DNA of 64,000 nucleotides from Siphonodentalium dalli (GCA_032622095.1 CP136066.1:133455917-133519916); one strand, 5' to 3'. Positions 12,269 through 24,737 are shown, counted from the stretch's first letter. Translations and numbers: made by a program. The notes: generated by a model not told the origin, from the letters alone.

Positions 12269-12579
12269 TAGTCCAGGATATATTTGTCGACCTCTGCACC
12301 CCCAGGACTCAACTGCACCCCACTAATTTTGTTTCTTAATGTCTCTGGCACAGGTCAGACATTGTAATTAGCACCTTTCCTTTCCTACATACTGTCAACC
12401 ATTAAATTATTCCCCTACCTAAGTTGAGCTACAGTGTCATTGACACTTTCATTGTTATATGCACCAGGTCTCTTTGATCGCCGTTATAGTAAAGATGATA
12501 TCACATGCTGTCTTGTTTTCCGCTCGATTCATTATGCTAATATACAACCCTTACCAATTAGCTAAAAATCCTATATCCG

Positions 12580-13550
12580 TATCAGAATCCAATATGGCGG
12601 CCAAGATGGCCGCCGAAATGTGAAAATATGCTATTTTTCTGACATTTCACCACGTTTCGTTTGTCTCTGTGGGAAAATATTGGCATCTTGGCGTGATGTT
12701 ATACGTTTATCGTATAGAAGAGTCATTGGCGAACACATGGGGACCATAATATACATTCATCGTCGTATATTTTTGTCCGATATCACGTTTTCCCAAATGC
12801 CGGTATAATAGGTCAAAGCCGAATCGACGTTAATAAAGCGATGTAATGTTTCGAATAAATCAATGTTATTGCTATCATAACAACACCCATGTATATATAT
12901 GTGCAGGAGATAGTCGAGCTAGGATTCCTCTTATACCTGAGTTGAGAACACAAATCCAAGATGGCGGCCACAATGGTCACCAGAAATAAAAAATCGTCGA
13001 AAATAACTGATTTTAACATCAGTGAGCATTAGTGTCATGACAACTCCACACCTGCTTACTATTATGAGTTTGGAACACTTAAGCGAAGAACTTTCCTTGT
13101 ACCATATCCTAATAAAAGTCCCCCAAATCCAAATTGGCGCCCAAAATGGCGGACATATTTTGAAAAATCACCGAAATTCCCTCATATTCACATCATTGGG
13201 CATTATTGTCGCGACAACTCCACCCATGCTTACAATTGAGTTGGAATACTGAGGTGAAGTAATTACCTTACATCTCATGTAAGAAATGGTTTTCCAAATC
13301 GAAGATGGCGGCCAAAATGGCGACCGAAATTTGAAAACACGTCTACATTTCTTTACTTTCTTACGATGGGCGTTATTGTTTCGCGATTTCTACCCACCAT
13401 TACATGTTGATATGGAATATTGATATGAAGTATTCATTAGGGTTTGGCAATTGATACTCACAGTCAAGATGGCGGCCAGAAATAGAAAAGAAGTCGATAT
13501 TATCACATACTAATTTCAACTTTTTGTCATAATATCGATCTGTATATAAT
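12580..13550 (+). repeat. Degenerate ~175-bp tandem units containing AAGATGGCGGCC
   Basis: About five diverged units share an AAGATGGCGGCCA-like core (for example around 12960, 13305 and 13470), an ACAACTCCAC block and a TTGGAACACT-like block. The same array occurs in reverse complement at 24738-25700. The core matches the published YY1 consensus AAnATGGCGGC, but whether anything binds here is unknown. Confidence 0.65.
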
Positions 13551-13616
13551 TTAATTTAATTTAATGGTTGACAGTATGTAGGAAAGGAAAGGTGCTAATT
13601 GCAATGTCTGACCTGT

Positions 13617-14726
13617 GCCAAAGGATTTAGTCATGCAAAGAGTAAAATCCAAGATGGCTGCTGGCAGCCATGTTTTTTGGCCAATTGACCCCAAAGGACT
13701 TGTTCCCATCTACATGTCATTGTTAACATCCATGACAAATTTCATGAAGATCTGACTAAAGCTACAACCTGTAGCCCGCGACAAAGGATTTAGTGATGCA
13801 AAGAGTAAAATCCAAGATGGCTGCTGGCGGCCATGTTTTTTGGCCGAACGACCCCAAAATGACTCGTTCCCATCTACATGTCACATGAAAAATTTCATTA
13901 AGTTCCGACCAAAGCTACGACCTGTAGCCCGCGCCAAAGGATTTAGTCATGCAAAGAGTAAAATCCAAGATGGCTGCTGGCGACCATGTTTTTTGGCCGA
14001 ACGACCCCAAAATCACTCGTTCCCATCTACATGTCAATATTAACATCCATGACAAATTTCATGATGATCAGATGAATAGTACGACCTGCAGCACGCGCCA
14101 ATGGATTGAATTTTTGAAATCCAAGATGGCCACCAGCAGCCATGTTTTTTGTTGCCGAATGACCCCAAAATGACTCGTTCCCATCTACATGTCAATGGCA
14201 ACGTTCATGACAAATGTCATAAACATCAGACAAAAGGTACGACCTGTAGCCCGCGCCAAAGGATTTAGTCATGTAAAGAGTAAAATCCAAGATGGCTGCT
14301 GACGGCCATGTTTTTCCGCCGAACGACACCAAAATGACTCGTTCCCATCTACATGTCATTGTTAACATCCATGACAAATTTCATGAAGTTCCGACCAAAG
14401 CTACGACCTGTAGCCAGCGCCAAAGGATTTAGTCATGCAAAGAGTAAAAACCAAGATGGCTGCTGGCGGCCATGTTTTTTGGCCGAACGACCCCAAAATC
14501 ACTCGTTCCCATCTACATGTCAATATTAACATCCATGACAAATATCATGATGATCAAACGAACAGTACGACCTGTAGCACGCGCCATGTTTTTTTGCCGA
14601 ATGACACCTAAATGACTCGTTCCCACCTACATGTCAATGGCACATACATAGCCCGCGCCAAATGAAATTGTTGACGGACACACGCACACACACACACGGA
14701 CACCAAACCTTTGTAAGTTTGAGCTA
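13617..14726 (+). repeat. ~160-bp tandem array of the pearl/Helitron-like family
   Basis: About six to seven units each contain ATTTAGTCATGCAAAGAG, AAGATGGCTGCTGG, CATGTTTTTTGGCCGAA and CTCGTTCCCATCTACATG. The array ends in a CACACA microsatellite (near 14683-14699) and GTTTGAGCTAAAA, the 3' terminus seen in the fuller copies at 49411, 51256 and 57915. The typical 5' start is missing here and instead lies inverted at 12419-12457. Confidence 0.75.
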
Positions 14727-15047
14727 AAAATGGCCGCCATGATGGACGCCATCTTGTTTGGAGTCTCTGCTGCCACTTTTTTCTCTTGTTAACAACCGAA
14801 AAAAATTAGAGGAGACATTAAGAAACAAAATGAGTGGGGTGAAGTTGAGTCCTAGCTGTGGTGGGGGGGGGGGTACAGAGGTCGACCAATATCTCCTGGA
14901 CTAATCACAAATATATAAAATAGCTTATTCAGTTCAAAAATGGATTTAGTTTAGAATGGCATCTCCTCACACTTTAAACTTGTTGGATATATAATTTGGA
15001 ATAGGGAAAATCCCTTTAGTTTTTGTGGCGAAGGAGGAGATTGTATA

Positions 15048-15305
15048 AATAAATTTCAATTGGACACTATTAGTGATGCGGACCGGACCACCTTGGCAGT
15101 CCAGTCCGGTCCGGTCCATTCCGGTCTGGTACACATGCCTGGACCAGTCCAGTCCACCTATAATATAGGCTATATGTATAAATAAATTTCAATTGGACAC
15201 TATTAGTGATGCGGACCGGACCACCTTGGCAGTCCAGTCCGGTCCATTCCGGTCTGGTACACATGCCTGGACCAGTCCAGTCCACCTATAATATAGGCTA
15301 TATGT
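15048..15305. repeat. 131-bp tandem duplication with TAGTGATGCGGACCGG end
   Basis: Two adjacent near-identical copies (about 15048-15178 and 15179-15305) each contain TAGTGATGCGGACCGGACC and the CCAGTCCGGTCC block. Both carry the same upstream flank, so the duplication includes DNA outside the putative transposon end at 15071. The second copy lacks one GGTCC unit of the first. Confidence 0.8.
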
Positions 15306-15411
15306 TAATGAATTCTCTGTTTTCTCAAAGTTTTTACTCTGTATGGTACAAACTATAAGGTTACTGAGTTCAGTGCATTGCAATGAGTCCATATATGTTA
15401 AAACTTACATT

Positions 15412-15817
15412 GTTTGACGATTTCCATCTCCATAAAAACAGTCCACATGGCAGTGAATCCTTATATTTATATACATTTAGCGAAAAAGCCACTTTTGTAA
15501 ATGTATTTAAATCGATAAGTGTATCGTGACAAAACCAGCCCAAAATATCCCATAGCACCCTTGGCAAAAGTTAACAGGAACAATTTCTCTTTATATTGAA
15601 ACCCGATGATTTATTAAGTTATTCCTGCGCGAGTCCAAATGCGCCCAAAACATTATGCGTTCCTCTTTCCAAATCCAATGATGTGTCGATGTTGTTATGA
15701 GGCTGCAGTTATTAGCTGTTGCGCATTCACCGAGAAATAATTGCAACCAGCCACGTGGGCGCCGACCAATCGGAATGCTGGATTTAGTGATGATCACACT
15801 TAGTATGTAAATATTAT
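15412..15817 (-). repeat. Dispersed element shared with 35940-36350 (inverted)
   Basis: Nearly the whole ~400 bp recurs in reverse complement at 35940-36350, including CACGTGGGCGCCGACC versus GGTCGGCGCCCACGTGG and the AGGGTGCTA/TAGCACCCT block. The copy starts at the CATCTCCATAAAAACAGTCC sequence that forms the big palindrome at 36302-36462, and ends in TGTAAATATTAT next to the repeat at 15820. The class is unknown. Confidence 0.7.
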
Positions 15818-15819
15818 CT

Positions 15820-18551
15820 ACTAGCAGGGTTACCCGGCGTTGCCCAGGTTAATGTATGCTGTGGATATGTGTTGGGAATAGAGAATGCTCTTGCTTAAAG
15901 TGTTATACATTTTCTCATAAATTGTATATTCAAATAGCATCACACAACATGATTATTACAGTCATGGCATATAAGTAGTGGCTCACCGTTCTGTTTATTG
16001 CGATTAATCCGTTCCACCAATAATGAAGTATTTATTTATTTACAACTGCGTATACATTAGACGTTATAATATGATACATGAACATCATGAACACATTAGT
16101 TCGATAAAAGGTGATAATTGGGTTTTACATATTGAGATGTATCAATCAATATAGTGGGTTGGACTAAGACATGGCTATCATATCTCCATGAAGATACCGA
16201 TGTTTCAAAGAAATTTCCAGGTGCTCCTCTGTTCATGGTGCTATATATTGGCTAAATATTCTTAGTTTAAACGAAATGTTGCCACGCATATATATCAGCT
16301 ACATGTGCCAGGCACAGAGCGAGATTTTGAGTTGTTTATGTCAGTCGATGAGTCTGTTCTAAAACCCTTCAGATGTCAGTATTGGTTGGATCCTGAAAAG
16401 TCTTGTGCTACTAACTGCATTTTCCGAAGAAACTATATTTGACTGCACACTGTGACCACTATTTTTGAACAGGCCTTCCATATCTCTTGACAAATTGTAA
16501 CTTTTTGTGGAAACTGTATTGAATGGAACAGACTAAATTGTGTTATTATATATATGCAATCCTCTGACGGTTCGAGGTGTCTCAGTTTGCACGAATATAT
16601 GTATCTCTTCAATAGAATGATAAATATACGTTTAATGCTTCTTCTAGTTATCAGCTCTTTTTGCTAGCTCATTGTGTGAATGCCTTGATTGCCATTCCAT
16701 ATAAATATGACTGTTAAGAAGATATAATTGTTCAAGTGACTTATATGGGTCACCATATGTCGGGATTGTGAAATGTGAACGCCCAACTACTTAACATGAT
16801 ATGGAGATGGCCTTGTGACTGTATATATATAACTTATATGTGGATATCGGCGAATAGCAATCTTATCAATGATAGTGCATATCCGCTCGCCATCCGTGAC
16901 GCAAAGGACACCAAATGTGATTTAATTCATGGTATATCATTAGAGAAAAAAGTGTATGAATTTGGTGGAATTTGGTTTATTAAATAAATTGTTGATGCAA
17001 CGCTGACTCGAACAACGCCATATTGCGAAGGTGATTATGTATTCGTTTGGTGGAAATCAGCGACAAAACAATTTCACCATATTTTTTTTAATTTCCCCTC
17101 CCACCAACAGCGTCATTTTAGAAAAATTTTACCCGCACCATTATCTTCCTTGTAAAAAGTTACCCCTCTTAGAACGCCTTGGTGCCATCTCGATTGTACC
17201 GCGTGAAGTTATATATAGAACGCACACAGATAGACAGACAGACAGACAGCACGATTTTATTTCTTGTATCATTTGAGAAGAACGTGTCTGAATTTGATGG
17301 TAATTGGTACTATCCCTATCTCGGACTCAAGCTGCACACACTAAGACTCATTAGAGATTAGAGATGCATATATATGAAATTGGTGAAAATTGGCGAGTAT
17401 AAAATTCGTATAAAATTTAAGGTCCCCATATATCTCGCCCATAGGGCACCAATTTGGTGTATCTAAACCAAACGATAAGATTCCTCGTATCACGGAGAAG
17501 AATATGTATCAATCTGGTGGAAATCGGCACTAAAAATATAGATATAATTTTTTGTGTCCCTCTCATCTCTATACACCACTGACTCGAATGGCCCCACTTG
17601 TGACATCCTTAAACCACACGATTACACTCCTGATATCATGGAGATGATTGTTTATAAGTTTGGTGATAATCGGCGACTAAACAATTATTTTATCAAATTT
17701 GGTGCCAATCCCTCCCCTCTCCATCTCTCACCCAAACAGCACCACTATGGCGTCTTTAAATCACGATTAGATTCCTCGTATCATGGATAAGAATGTGTGT
17801 CAATTTGGCGGAAATTGGCGCTAAAAAAAATTGTGCATCAATTTTGGTGCCCCTGTCCCTTTCAATACAACCCTGACTCGAATGAGGCCACATTTGACAG
17901 ATAAAAGCCACAGCATTAGACTCCTCATACCATGGGGATGATTTTGTATAAGTGTGGTGGCAATCGGCGACTTACTTGTATTATCAAATTTAGTGCCCAC
18001 CCCCTCCCAATCTCGCATTCAAAAACAACAATTTGGCGTTGTTAAATCGAACAGTTAGATTCCTTGTATCATGAAGAAGAATATATATCAATTTGGTGGA
18101 AATCGGCGCTAAAATTAATTTTATCAATTTTGGTGCCCCTCTCCCCTTCCGTTCATCCCTGACTCAAACGACGCAACTTTTGACATATTTAAACCACACC
18201 GTTGGATTCTTCATATCATGGGGATGATTATATGTAAGCTTCGTGGCAATTGGCGACAGAAACAAAATCTGCCCCCCCCCCCCTTCCGGGCACCCCTGAC
18301 GCGAACGGCGCTACTTTTGCCATATTTAAACCACGCCATTAGATTCATCATATTATGGGGATGATTATATATAAGTTTGGTGGCAATCGGCGACATTTTT
18401 TTTTTCCTGCCCCTCCCCCTTTTCTGCCCCGGACAACAACGGCGTCACTTTAGAAAATTCTAACCCCGACCATTATCTTTCTCGTAAAAAGCTACTCCTA
18501 GTAGATCCCTTTGGCATCATCTAGATGGTCCCCTGTGAATTTCTATAGAAC

Positions 18552-18582
<31 letters not shown>

Positions 18583-18604
18583 TTCGCAAATATAGATATA
18601 GATT
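15820..18604 (+). mobile_element. Repeat element: ACTAGCAGGG start, degenerate ~160-bp units, ACAG microsatellite tail
   Basis: The element begins ACTAGCAGGGTTACCCGGCG. From about 16900 to 18560 it consists of degenerate units alternating between 'tttggtggaaatcggcg' and 'tttggtggcaatcggcg' forms, each with a CCTCGTATCATGG-like block. It ends in (ACAG)n at 18551-18580 followed by ATATAGATATAGATT. An internal ACAG run lies at 17228-17249. The layout resembles non-autonomous rolling-circle or pearl-type elements, but no enzyme is encoded, so the class is inferred only. Translated frames are short and non-conserved. Confidence 0.6.
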
Positions 18605-19322
18605 AAACGTTTGATGTTAGAATAACCCATATGTTTATATGTCAATCATTCTGAAAACATTTTCAAATTTGTTACTGTAAACCAAATGTTAAAATATTAA
18701 GCATTCTGAAAACATTTTCAAAATATAAAAATTGCTTGTTTCGTTCTAAATTGTTTTAAATAACTACTATCATACACTGGCCAACACTATGTAGCGCCCT
18801 ATCAATGCGACCAACATGCAACTGAATGAGTATGGAACTATTTGTCATAAACAGTGTAACATGGCATCAACTAATCAATTTGGATGGATATCGAATCGAG
18901 TATTCTATTGTTTTTCACAGTTATAATTATCGAAGAAACATGCAAACCACATTAATCCAATAGTAGTTGTACTTATATAGGTATATAACTGTAATTGTCA
19001 GGACTATACAATCAGCCATTAAAATCTCCAAGACTCCAATATTAATGTAGTAGTCATATTAGTACACATTTGTATAATTGTCATCAGTATAGTTATTTCG
19101 TTTAAATTTCAATTTAATGAAAATAAGTATGATACGAATCATGCATACGATCAGTTGAGTGCCATGTTAGATTGGTTATAACACATTCTGGCCCTATAGC
19201 TATATATCTGTCCAATACATTTAATTAGTGCATGTTCGCATTACTAGAAATACTTTTATCGTGCATCGTTCCCAGTATATCACACCAGAGACAGACAATG
19301 ATGCATACAATCGGCAAACAAT
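18605..19322. other. AT-rich spacer, nothing recognised
   Basis: A short direct repeat (AAGCATTCTGAAAACATTTTCAAA-like, near 18650 and 18700) is the only structure noticed. No gene or transposon end was seen. Confidence 0.4.
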
Positions 19323-19550
19323 GTAAGTTTTAACATATATTGACTCATTGCAATGCACTGAACTCAGTAACCTTATAGTTTGTACTATATACAGAGTAAA
19401 AACTTTGAGAAAACAGAGAATTCATTAATATATAGCCAATTATAGGTGGACCGGACAGTTTTGGACCGGTCCAGGCATATGTACCGGACCGGAATGGCCT
19501 TGATCGGACCGGACTGGACCGCCTTGACAGTGGACCGGACCGCATCACTA

Positions 19551-19830
19551 ATGTGGGAGCTGGTGACTGACTTAGAAAAACCAAAGCGTGCGTTGGCGGT
19601 GGCACTTTGTTTAACGGGAAAGCACGTGAAACTGCGCTAACAATTCCTGCTGCTGATCTGAATAAGGAGACTGGAATGAAACCGTTGTTAGATAAATTGG
19701 ATTCAGTTTTTGAAAAAGACAAAACTGACTTAGCGTACAGAATATACAGAAATTTTGAAAATTTTCAATGACCAGATTCCATGAGTATGCTTGACTACTC
19801 TGAAACGTATCTTCGCCGGTATAAATTCTA
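19551..19830 (+). pseudogene. Ty1/copia-type gag fragment, broken
   Basis: Translation begins WELVTDLEKPKRALAVAL and, after a 1-nt frameshift near 19621, continues with RETALTIPAADLNKETG, LLDKLDSVFEKD and FENFQ. It then meets an in-frame TGA (19769-19771), followed by PDSMSMLDY and a YLRRYKFY end. The order W-ELVT-DL-K, ALA-L-L-G-A, LL-KLD-F and S-DY--R-Y is typical of copia-type Gag capsid-like proteins of invertebrates. The 5' part is missing, cut exactly at the transposon end at 19550. It is non-functional. Its probable pol partner lies at 25991-26860. Confidence 0.65.
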
Positions 19831-20012
19831 CTTGTGCAGAACAACCTACATGGGGTGTACAAGTCAGACAAGAACCCACAGATGTTTGCTTAACTGGAAA
19901 TCAAAAGCCGTAAACTTCATAAACAGTTTGACATGCCCAATCATTCAAATTGTACAGACATGACAATTGGAACTTATTCCCTATTCCTTATTCCTTATTT
20001 TCAAAAATGTCG

Positions 20013-21088
20013 CTTTCGACCGATTTGACGGCATGGGTGGGTGGCCCGCCCCAAATACCACCTAGAAACACCCCGATCCCCCACCCATCACCCCCGGGGG
20101 GTGCCACCCCGAGGGGGTGAAAATGGGGTATGGACCATTTTCGAGAACGGTAAGGATTTCGACCGATTTGATGGCATGGGTGGGTGGCCCGCCCCAAATA
20201 CCACATAGAAACACCCCGACCCCCCCCACCCATCACCCTCGGGGGGTGCCACCCCGAGGGGGTGAAAATGGGGTATGGACCATTTTCGAGAATGGTAAGG
20301 ATTTCGACCGATTTGACGGCATGGGTGGGTGGCCCGCCCCAAATACCACCTAGAAACACCCCGAACCCCCACCATCACCCCCGGGGGGTGCCACCCCGAG
20401 GGGGTGAAAATGGGGTATGGACCATTTTCGAGAACGGTAAGAATTTCGACCGATTTGACGGCATGGGTGGGTGGCCCGCCCAAAATACCACATAGAAACA
20501 CAGCGACCCCCAACCCATCACCCCCGGGGGGTGCCACCCCGAGGGGGTGAAAATGGGGTATGGACCATTTTCGAGAACGGTAAGGATTTCGACCGATTTG
20601 ACGGCATGGGTGGGTGGACCGCCCCAAATACCACCCAGAAACACCCCGACCCCCACCATCACCCCCGGGGGTGCCACCCCGAGGGGTGAAAATGGGGTAT
20701 GGACCATTTTCGAGAACGGTAAGGATTTCGACCGATTTGACGGCATGGGTGGGTGGCCCGCCCCAAATACCACATTGAAACACCCCGACCCCCCACACAT
20801 CACCCCCGGGGGGTGCCACCCGAGGGGGTGAAAATGGGGTATGGACCATTTTCGAGAACGGTAAGGATTTCGACCGATTTGACGGCAAGGGTGGGTGGCC
20901 CGCCCAAAATACCACCTAGAAACACCCCGACCCCCACCCATCACCCCGGGGGGTGCCACCCCGAGGGGGTGAAAATGGGGTATGGACCATTTTCGAGAAC
21001 GGTAAGGATTTCAACCGATTTGACGGCATGGGTGGGTGGCCCGCCCCAAATACCACCTAGAAACACCCCGACCCCCCCACCATCACCC

Positions 21089-21145
<57 letters not shown>

Positions 21146-24100
21146 CCGAGGGGGTGAAAATGGGGTATGGACCATTTTCGACAACGGTAAGGATTTCGAC
21201 CGATTTGACGGCATGGGTGGGTGGCCCGCCCAAAATACCACCTAGAAACACCCCGACCCCCCACCATCACCCCCGGAGGGTGCCACCCCGAGGGGGTGAA
21301 AATGGGGTATGGACCATTTTCGAGAACGGTAAGGATTTCGACCGATTTGACGGCATGGGTGGGTGGCCCGCCCAAAATACCACCTAGAAACACCCCGACC
21401 CCCCACCATCACCCCCGGAGGGTGCCACCCCGAGGGGGTGAAAATGGGGTATGGACCATTTTCGAGAACGGTAAGGATTTCGACCGATTTGACGGCATGG
21501 GTGGGTGGCCCGCCCAAAATACCACCTAGAAACACCCCGACCCCCACCATCACCCCCGGGGGTGCCACCCCGAGGGGGTGAAAATGGGGTATGGACCATT
21601 TTCGAGAACGGTAAGGATTTCGACCGATTTGACGGCATGGGTGGGTGGCCCGCCCAAAATACCACCTAGAAACACCCCGACCCCCCCACCCATCACCCCG
21701 GGGGGTGCCACCCCGAGGGAGTGAAAATGGGGTATGGACCATTTTCGAGAACGGTAAGGATTTCGACCGATTTGACGGCATGGGTGGGTGGCCCGCCCCA
21801 AATACCACATTGAAACACCCCGACCCCCCACACATCACCCCCGGGGGGTGCCACCCGAGGGGGTGAAAATGGGGTATGGACCATTTTCGACAACGGTAAG
21901 GATTTCGACCGATTTGACGGCATGGGTGGGTGGCCCGCCCAAAATACCACCTAGAAACACCCCGACCCCCCACCCATCACCCCCGGGGGGGTGCCACCCC
22001 GAGGGGGTGAAAATGGGGGTATGGACCATTTTCGAGAACGGTAAGGATTTCGACCGATTTGACGGCATGGGTGGGTGGCCCGCCCCAAATACCACCTAGA
22101 AACACCCCGACCCCCCACCATCACCCCCGGAGGGTGCCACCCCGAGGGGGTGAAAATGGGGTATGGACCATTTTCGAGAACGGTAAGGATTTCGACCGAT
22201 TAGACGGCATGGGTGGCCCGCCCAAAATACCACCTAGAAACACACCGACCCCCCAACCCATCACTCCGGGGGGTGCCACCCCGAGGGGGTGAAAATGGGG
22301 TATGGACCATTTTCGAGAACGGTAAGGATTTCGTCCGATTTGACGGCATGGGTGGGTGGCCAGCCCCAAATACCACCTAGAAACACCCCGACCCCCCACC
22401 CATCACCCCGGGGGGGGGGGCACCCGAGGGGGTGAAAATGGGGTATGGACCATTTTCGACAACGGTAAGGATTTCGACCGATTTGACGGCATGGGTGGGT
22501 GGCCCGCCCAAAATACCACGTAGAAACACCCCGACCCCCCACCCATCACCCCCGGGGGTGCCACCCCGAGGGGGTGAAAATGGGGTATGGACCATTTTCG
22601 AGAACGGTAAGGATTTCGACCGATTTGACGGCATGGGTGGGTGGCCCGCCCAAAATACCACATAGAAACACCCCGACCCCCCACCATCACCCCCGGGGGT
22701 GCCACCCCGAGGGGGTGAAAATGGGGTATGGACCATTTTCGAGAACGGTAAAGATTTCGACCGATTTGACGGCATGGGTGGGTGGCCCGCCCAAAATACC
22801 ACCTAGAAACACACCGACCCCCCAACCCATCACCCCCGGGGGGTGCCACCCCGAGGGGGTGAAAATGGGGTATGGACCATTTTCGAGAACGGTAAGGATT
22901 TCGACCGATTTGACGGCATGGGTGGGTGGCCCGCCCCAAATACCACCTAGAAACACCCCGACCCCCACCCATCACCCCCGGGGGTGCCACCCCGAGGGGG
23001 TGAAAATGGGGTATGGACCATTTTCGACAACGGTAAGGATTTCGACCGATTTGACGGCATGGGTGGGTGGCCCGTCCAAAATACCACCTAGAAACACCCT
23101 GACCCCCCACCCATCACCCCCGGGGGGTGCCACCCCGAGGGGGGTGAAAATGGGGTATGGACCATTTTCGAGAACGGTAAGGATTTCGACCGATTTGACG
23201 GCATGGGTGGATGGCCCGCCCAAAATACCACCTAGAAACACCCCGACCCCCACCCATCACCCCCGGGGGGGGGGGGGGGGGGGGGTGCCACCCCGAGGGG
23301 GTGAAAATGAGGTATGGACCATTTTCGAGAACGGTAAGGATTTCGACCGATTTGACGGCATGGGTGGGTGGCCCGCCCCAAATACCACATAGAAACACCC
23401 CGACCCCCCACACATCACCCCCGGGGGTGCCACCCCGAGGGGGGTGAAAATGGGGTATGGACCATTTTCGAGAACGGTAAGGATTTCGACCGATTTGACG
23501 GCATGGGTGGGTGGCCCGCCCAAAATACCACCTAGAAACACACCGACCCCCCAACCCATCACCCCGGGGGGTGCCACCCCGAGGGGGTGAAAATGGGGTA
23601 TGGACCATTTTCGAGAACGGTAAGGATTTCGACCAATTTGACGGCATGGGTGGGTGGCCCGCCCCAAATAGCACCTAGAAACACCCGACCCCCACCCATC
23701 ACCCCCGGGGGGTGCCACCCCGAGGGGGTGAAAATGGGGTATGGACCATTTTCGACAACGGTAAGGATTTCGACCGATTTGACGGCATGGGTGGGTGGCC
23801 CGCCCAAAATACCACCTAGAAACACCCTGACCCCCACCCATCACCCCCGGGGGGTGCCACCCCGAGGGGGTGAAAATGGGGTATGGACCATTTTCGAGAA
23901 CGGTAAGGATTTCGACCGATTTGACGGCATGGGTGGGTGGCCCGCCCAAAATACCACCTAGAAACACCCCGACCCCCACCCATCACCCCCGGGGGGGGGG
24001 GGGGGGGGGGGGGGGTGCCACCCGAGGGGGTGAAAATGAGGTATGGACCATTTTCGAGAACGGTAAGGATTTCGACCGATTTGACGGCATGGGTGGGTGG

Positions 24101-24668
24101 CCCGCCCCAAATACCACCTAGAAACACCCCTACCCCCCTCACATCACCCCCGGGGGTGCCACCCCGAGGGGGTGAAAATGGGGTATGGACCATTTTCGAG
24201 AACGGTAAGGATTTCGACCGATTTGACGGCATGGGTGTGTGGCCCGCCCCAAATACCACCTAGAAACACCCCGACCCCCCACACATCACCCCCGGGGGTG
24301 CCACCCCGAGGGGGTGAAAATGGGGTATGGACCATTTTCGAGAACGGTAAGGATTTCGACCGATTTGACGCCATGGGTGGGTGGCCCGCCCCAAATACCA
24401 CCTAGAAACACCCCGAACCCCACCATCACCCCCGGGGGGTGCCACCCCGAGGGGGTGAAAATGGGGTATGGACCATTTTCGAGAACGGTAAGAATTTCGA
24501 CCGATTTGACGGCATGGGTGGGTGGCCCGCCCAAAATACCACATAGAAACACAGCGACCCCCAACCCATCACCCCCGGGGGGGTGCCACCCCGAGGGGGT
24601 GAAAATGGGGTATGGACCATTTTCGAGAACGGTAAGGATTTCGACCGATTTGACGGCATGGGTGGGTG
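20013..24668. repeat. Satellite/minisatellite array, ~142-bp unit, about 32 copies
   Basis: The block ATGGACCATTTTCGA recurs about 32 times from ~20133 to ~24610 with spacing of 139-143 bp, except where G tracts expand the unit. Each unit holds a GGTAAGGATTTCGACCG segment, GGCATGGGTGGGTGGCCCGC, AAATACCACCTAGAAACACC, a C-run/CATCACCCCCGGGGG junction and GCCACCCCGAGGGGGTG. The array starts and ends within the same unit block (TTCGACCGATTTGACGG ... GGGTGGGTG). Each unit has four minus-strand G-runs close enough to meet the usual quadruplex pattern. Long reading frames in several frames on both strands are by-products of the repeat, since 142 is not a multiple of three. Confidence 0.97.
21091..21142 (+). 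repeat. 52-nt uninterrupted G tract inside the satellite
   Basis: A run of 52 G replaces the usual C5G5-6 junction of one unit. Shorter expansions occupy the same position in other units (11 G at 22410-22420, 21 G at 23265-23285, 25 G at 23991-24015). The exact length should be treated cautiously because homopolymers are error-prone in sequencing. Confidence 0.85.
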
Positions 24669-24737
24669 AGCTATGTTATGCGTTTTGATACCTTTAAGTT
24701 GAACTAGTAGATGGTTTATGTACAGTTTCGTCCATAC

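Larger units (their letters stand above)
12269..14903 (+). mobile_element. Composite element with TAGTCCAGGA termini
   Basis: TAGTCCAGGA at 12269 is mirrored at 14894-14903. Similar sequence continues inward, including a GGTCGACC-containing block and a G/C homopolymer (11 G at 14863-14873). ATC flanks both ends (12266-12268 and 14904-14906), a possible 3-bp duplication. Inside are about five degenerate ~175-bp units at 12580-13550, then a ~160-bp tandem array (13617-14726) of the pearl/Helitron-like family. A relative with the same ends lies inverted at ~24738-25990. No transposase was recognised. An inverted duplicate of the array's 5' part (12345-12457 versus 13553-13617) implies a local rearrangement. 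Confidence 0.65.
15071..19550. mobile_element. Region bounded by inverted hAT-like ends (GGACCGG family), heavily nested
   Basis: TAGTGATGCGG at 15071 and its complement ending at 19550 are both followed inward by CCGG/GGACC-rich sequence. After that comes a shared ~140-bp block ending in AAAACTTACATTGTTTG (about 15280-15411 and 19323-19440). TAGTG starts with this composition are common in hAT elements. The outer octamers differ (GACACTAT and ATGTGGGA), so these may be ends of two separate insertions or of a rearranged one. The interior is filled by other repeats (15412-18604) and unrecognised DNA. Confidence 0.5.

Noticed and set aside
15070-15392. Minus-strand frames rich in Trp/Gly/Pro
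   Set aside because: They are translations of the GGACCGG-type transposon ends and their tandem duplicate.
20013-24668. CRISPR-like array
   Set aside because: Units are ~142 bp and similar throughout, with no short repeats alternating with unique spacers, and the genome is eukaryotic.
20088-24688. Long overlapping Pro/Gly-rich reading frames on both strands (up to 297 codons)
   Set aside because: They follow from a stop-poor, GC-rich tandem repeat. The ~142-bp period is not a multiple of three, so frames shift from unit to unit, and similar frames occur on both strands at once.
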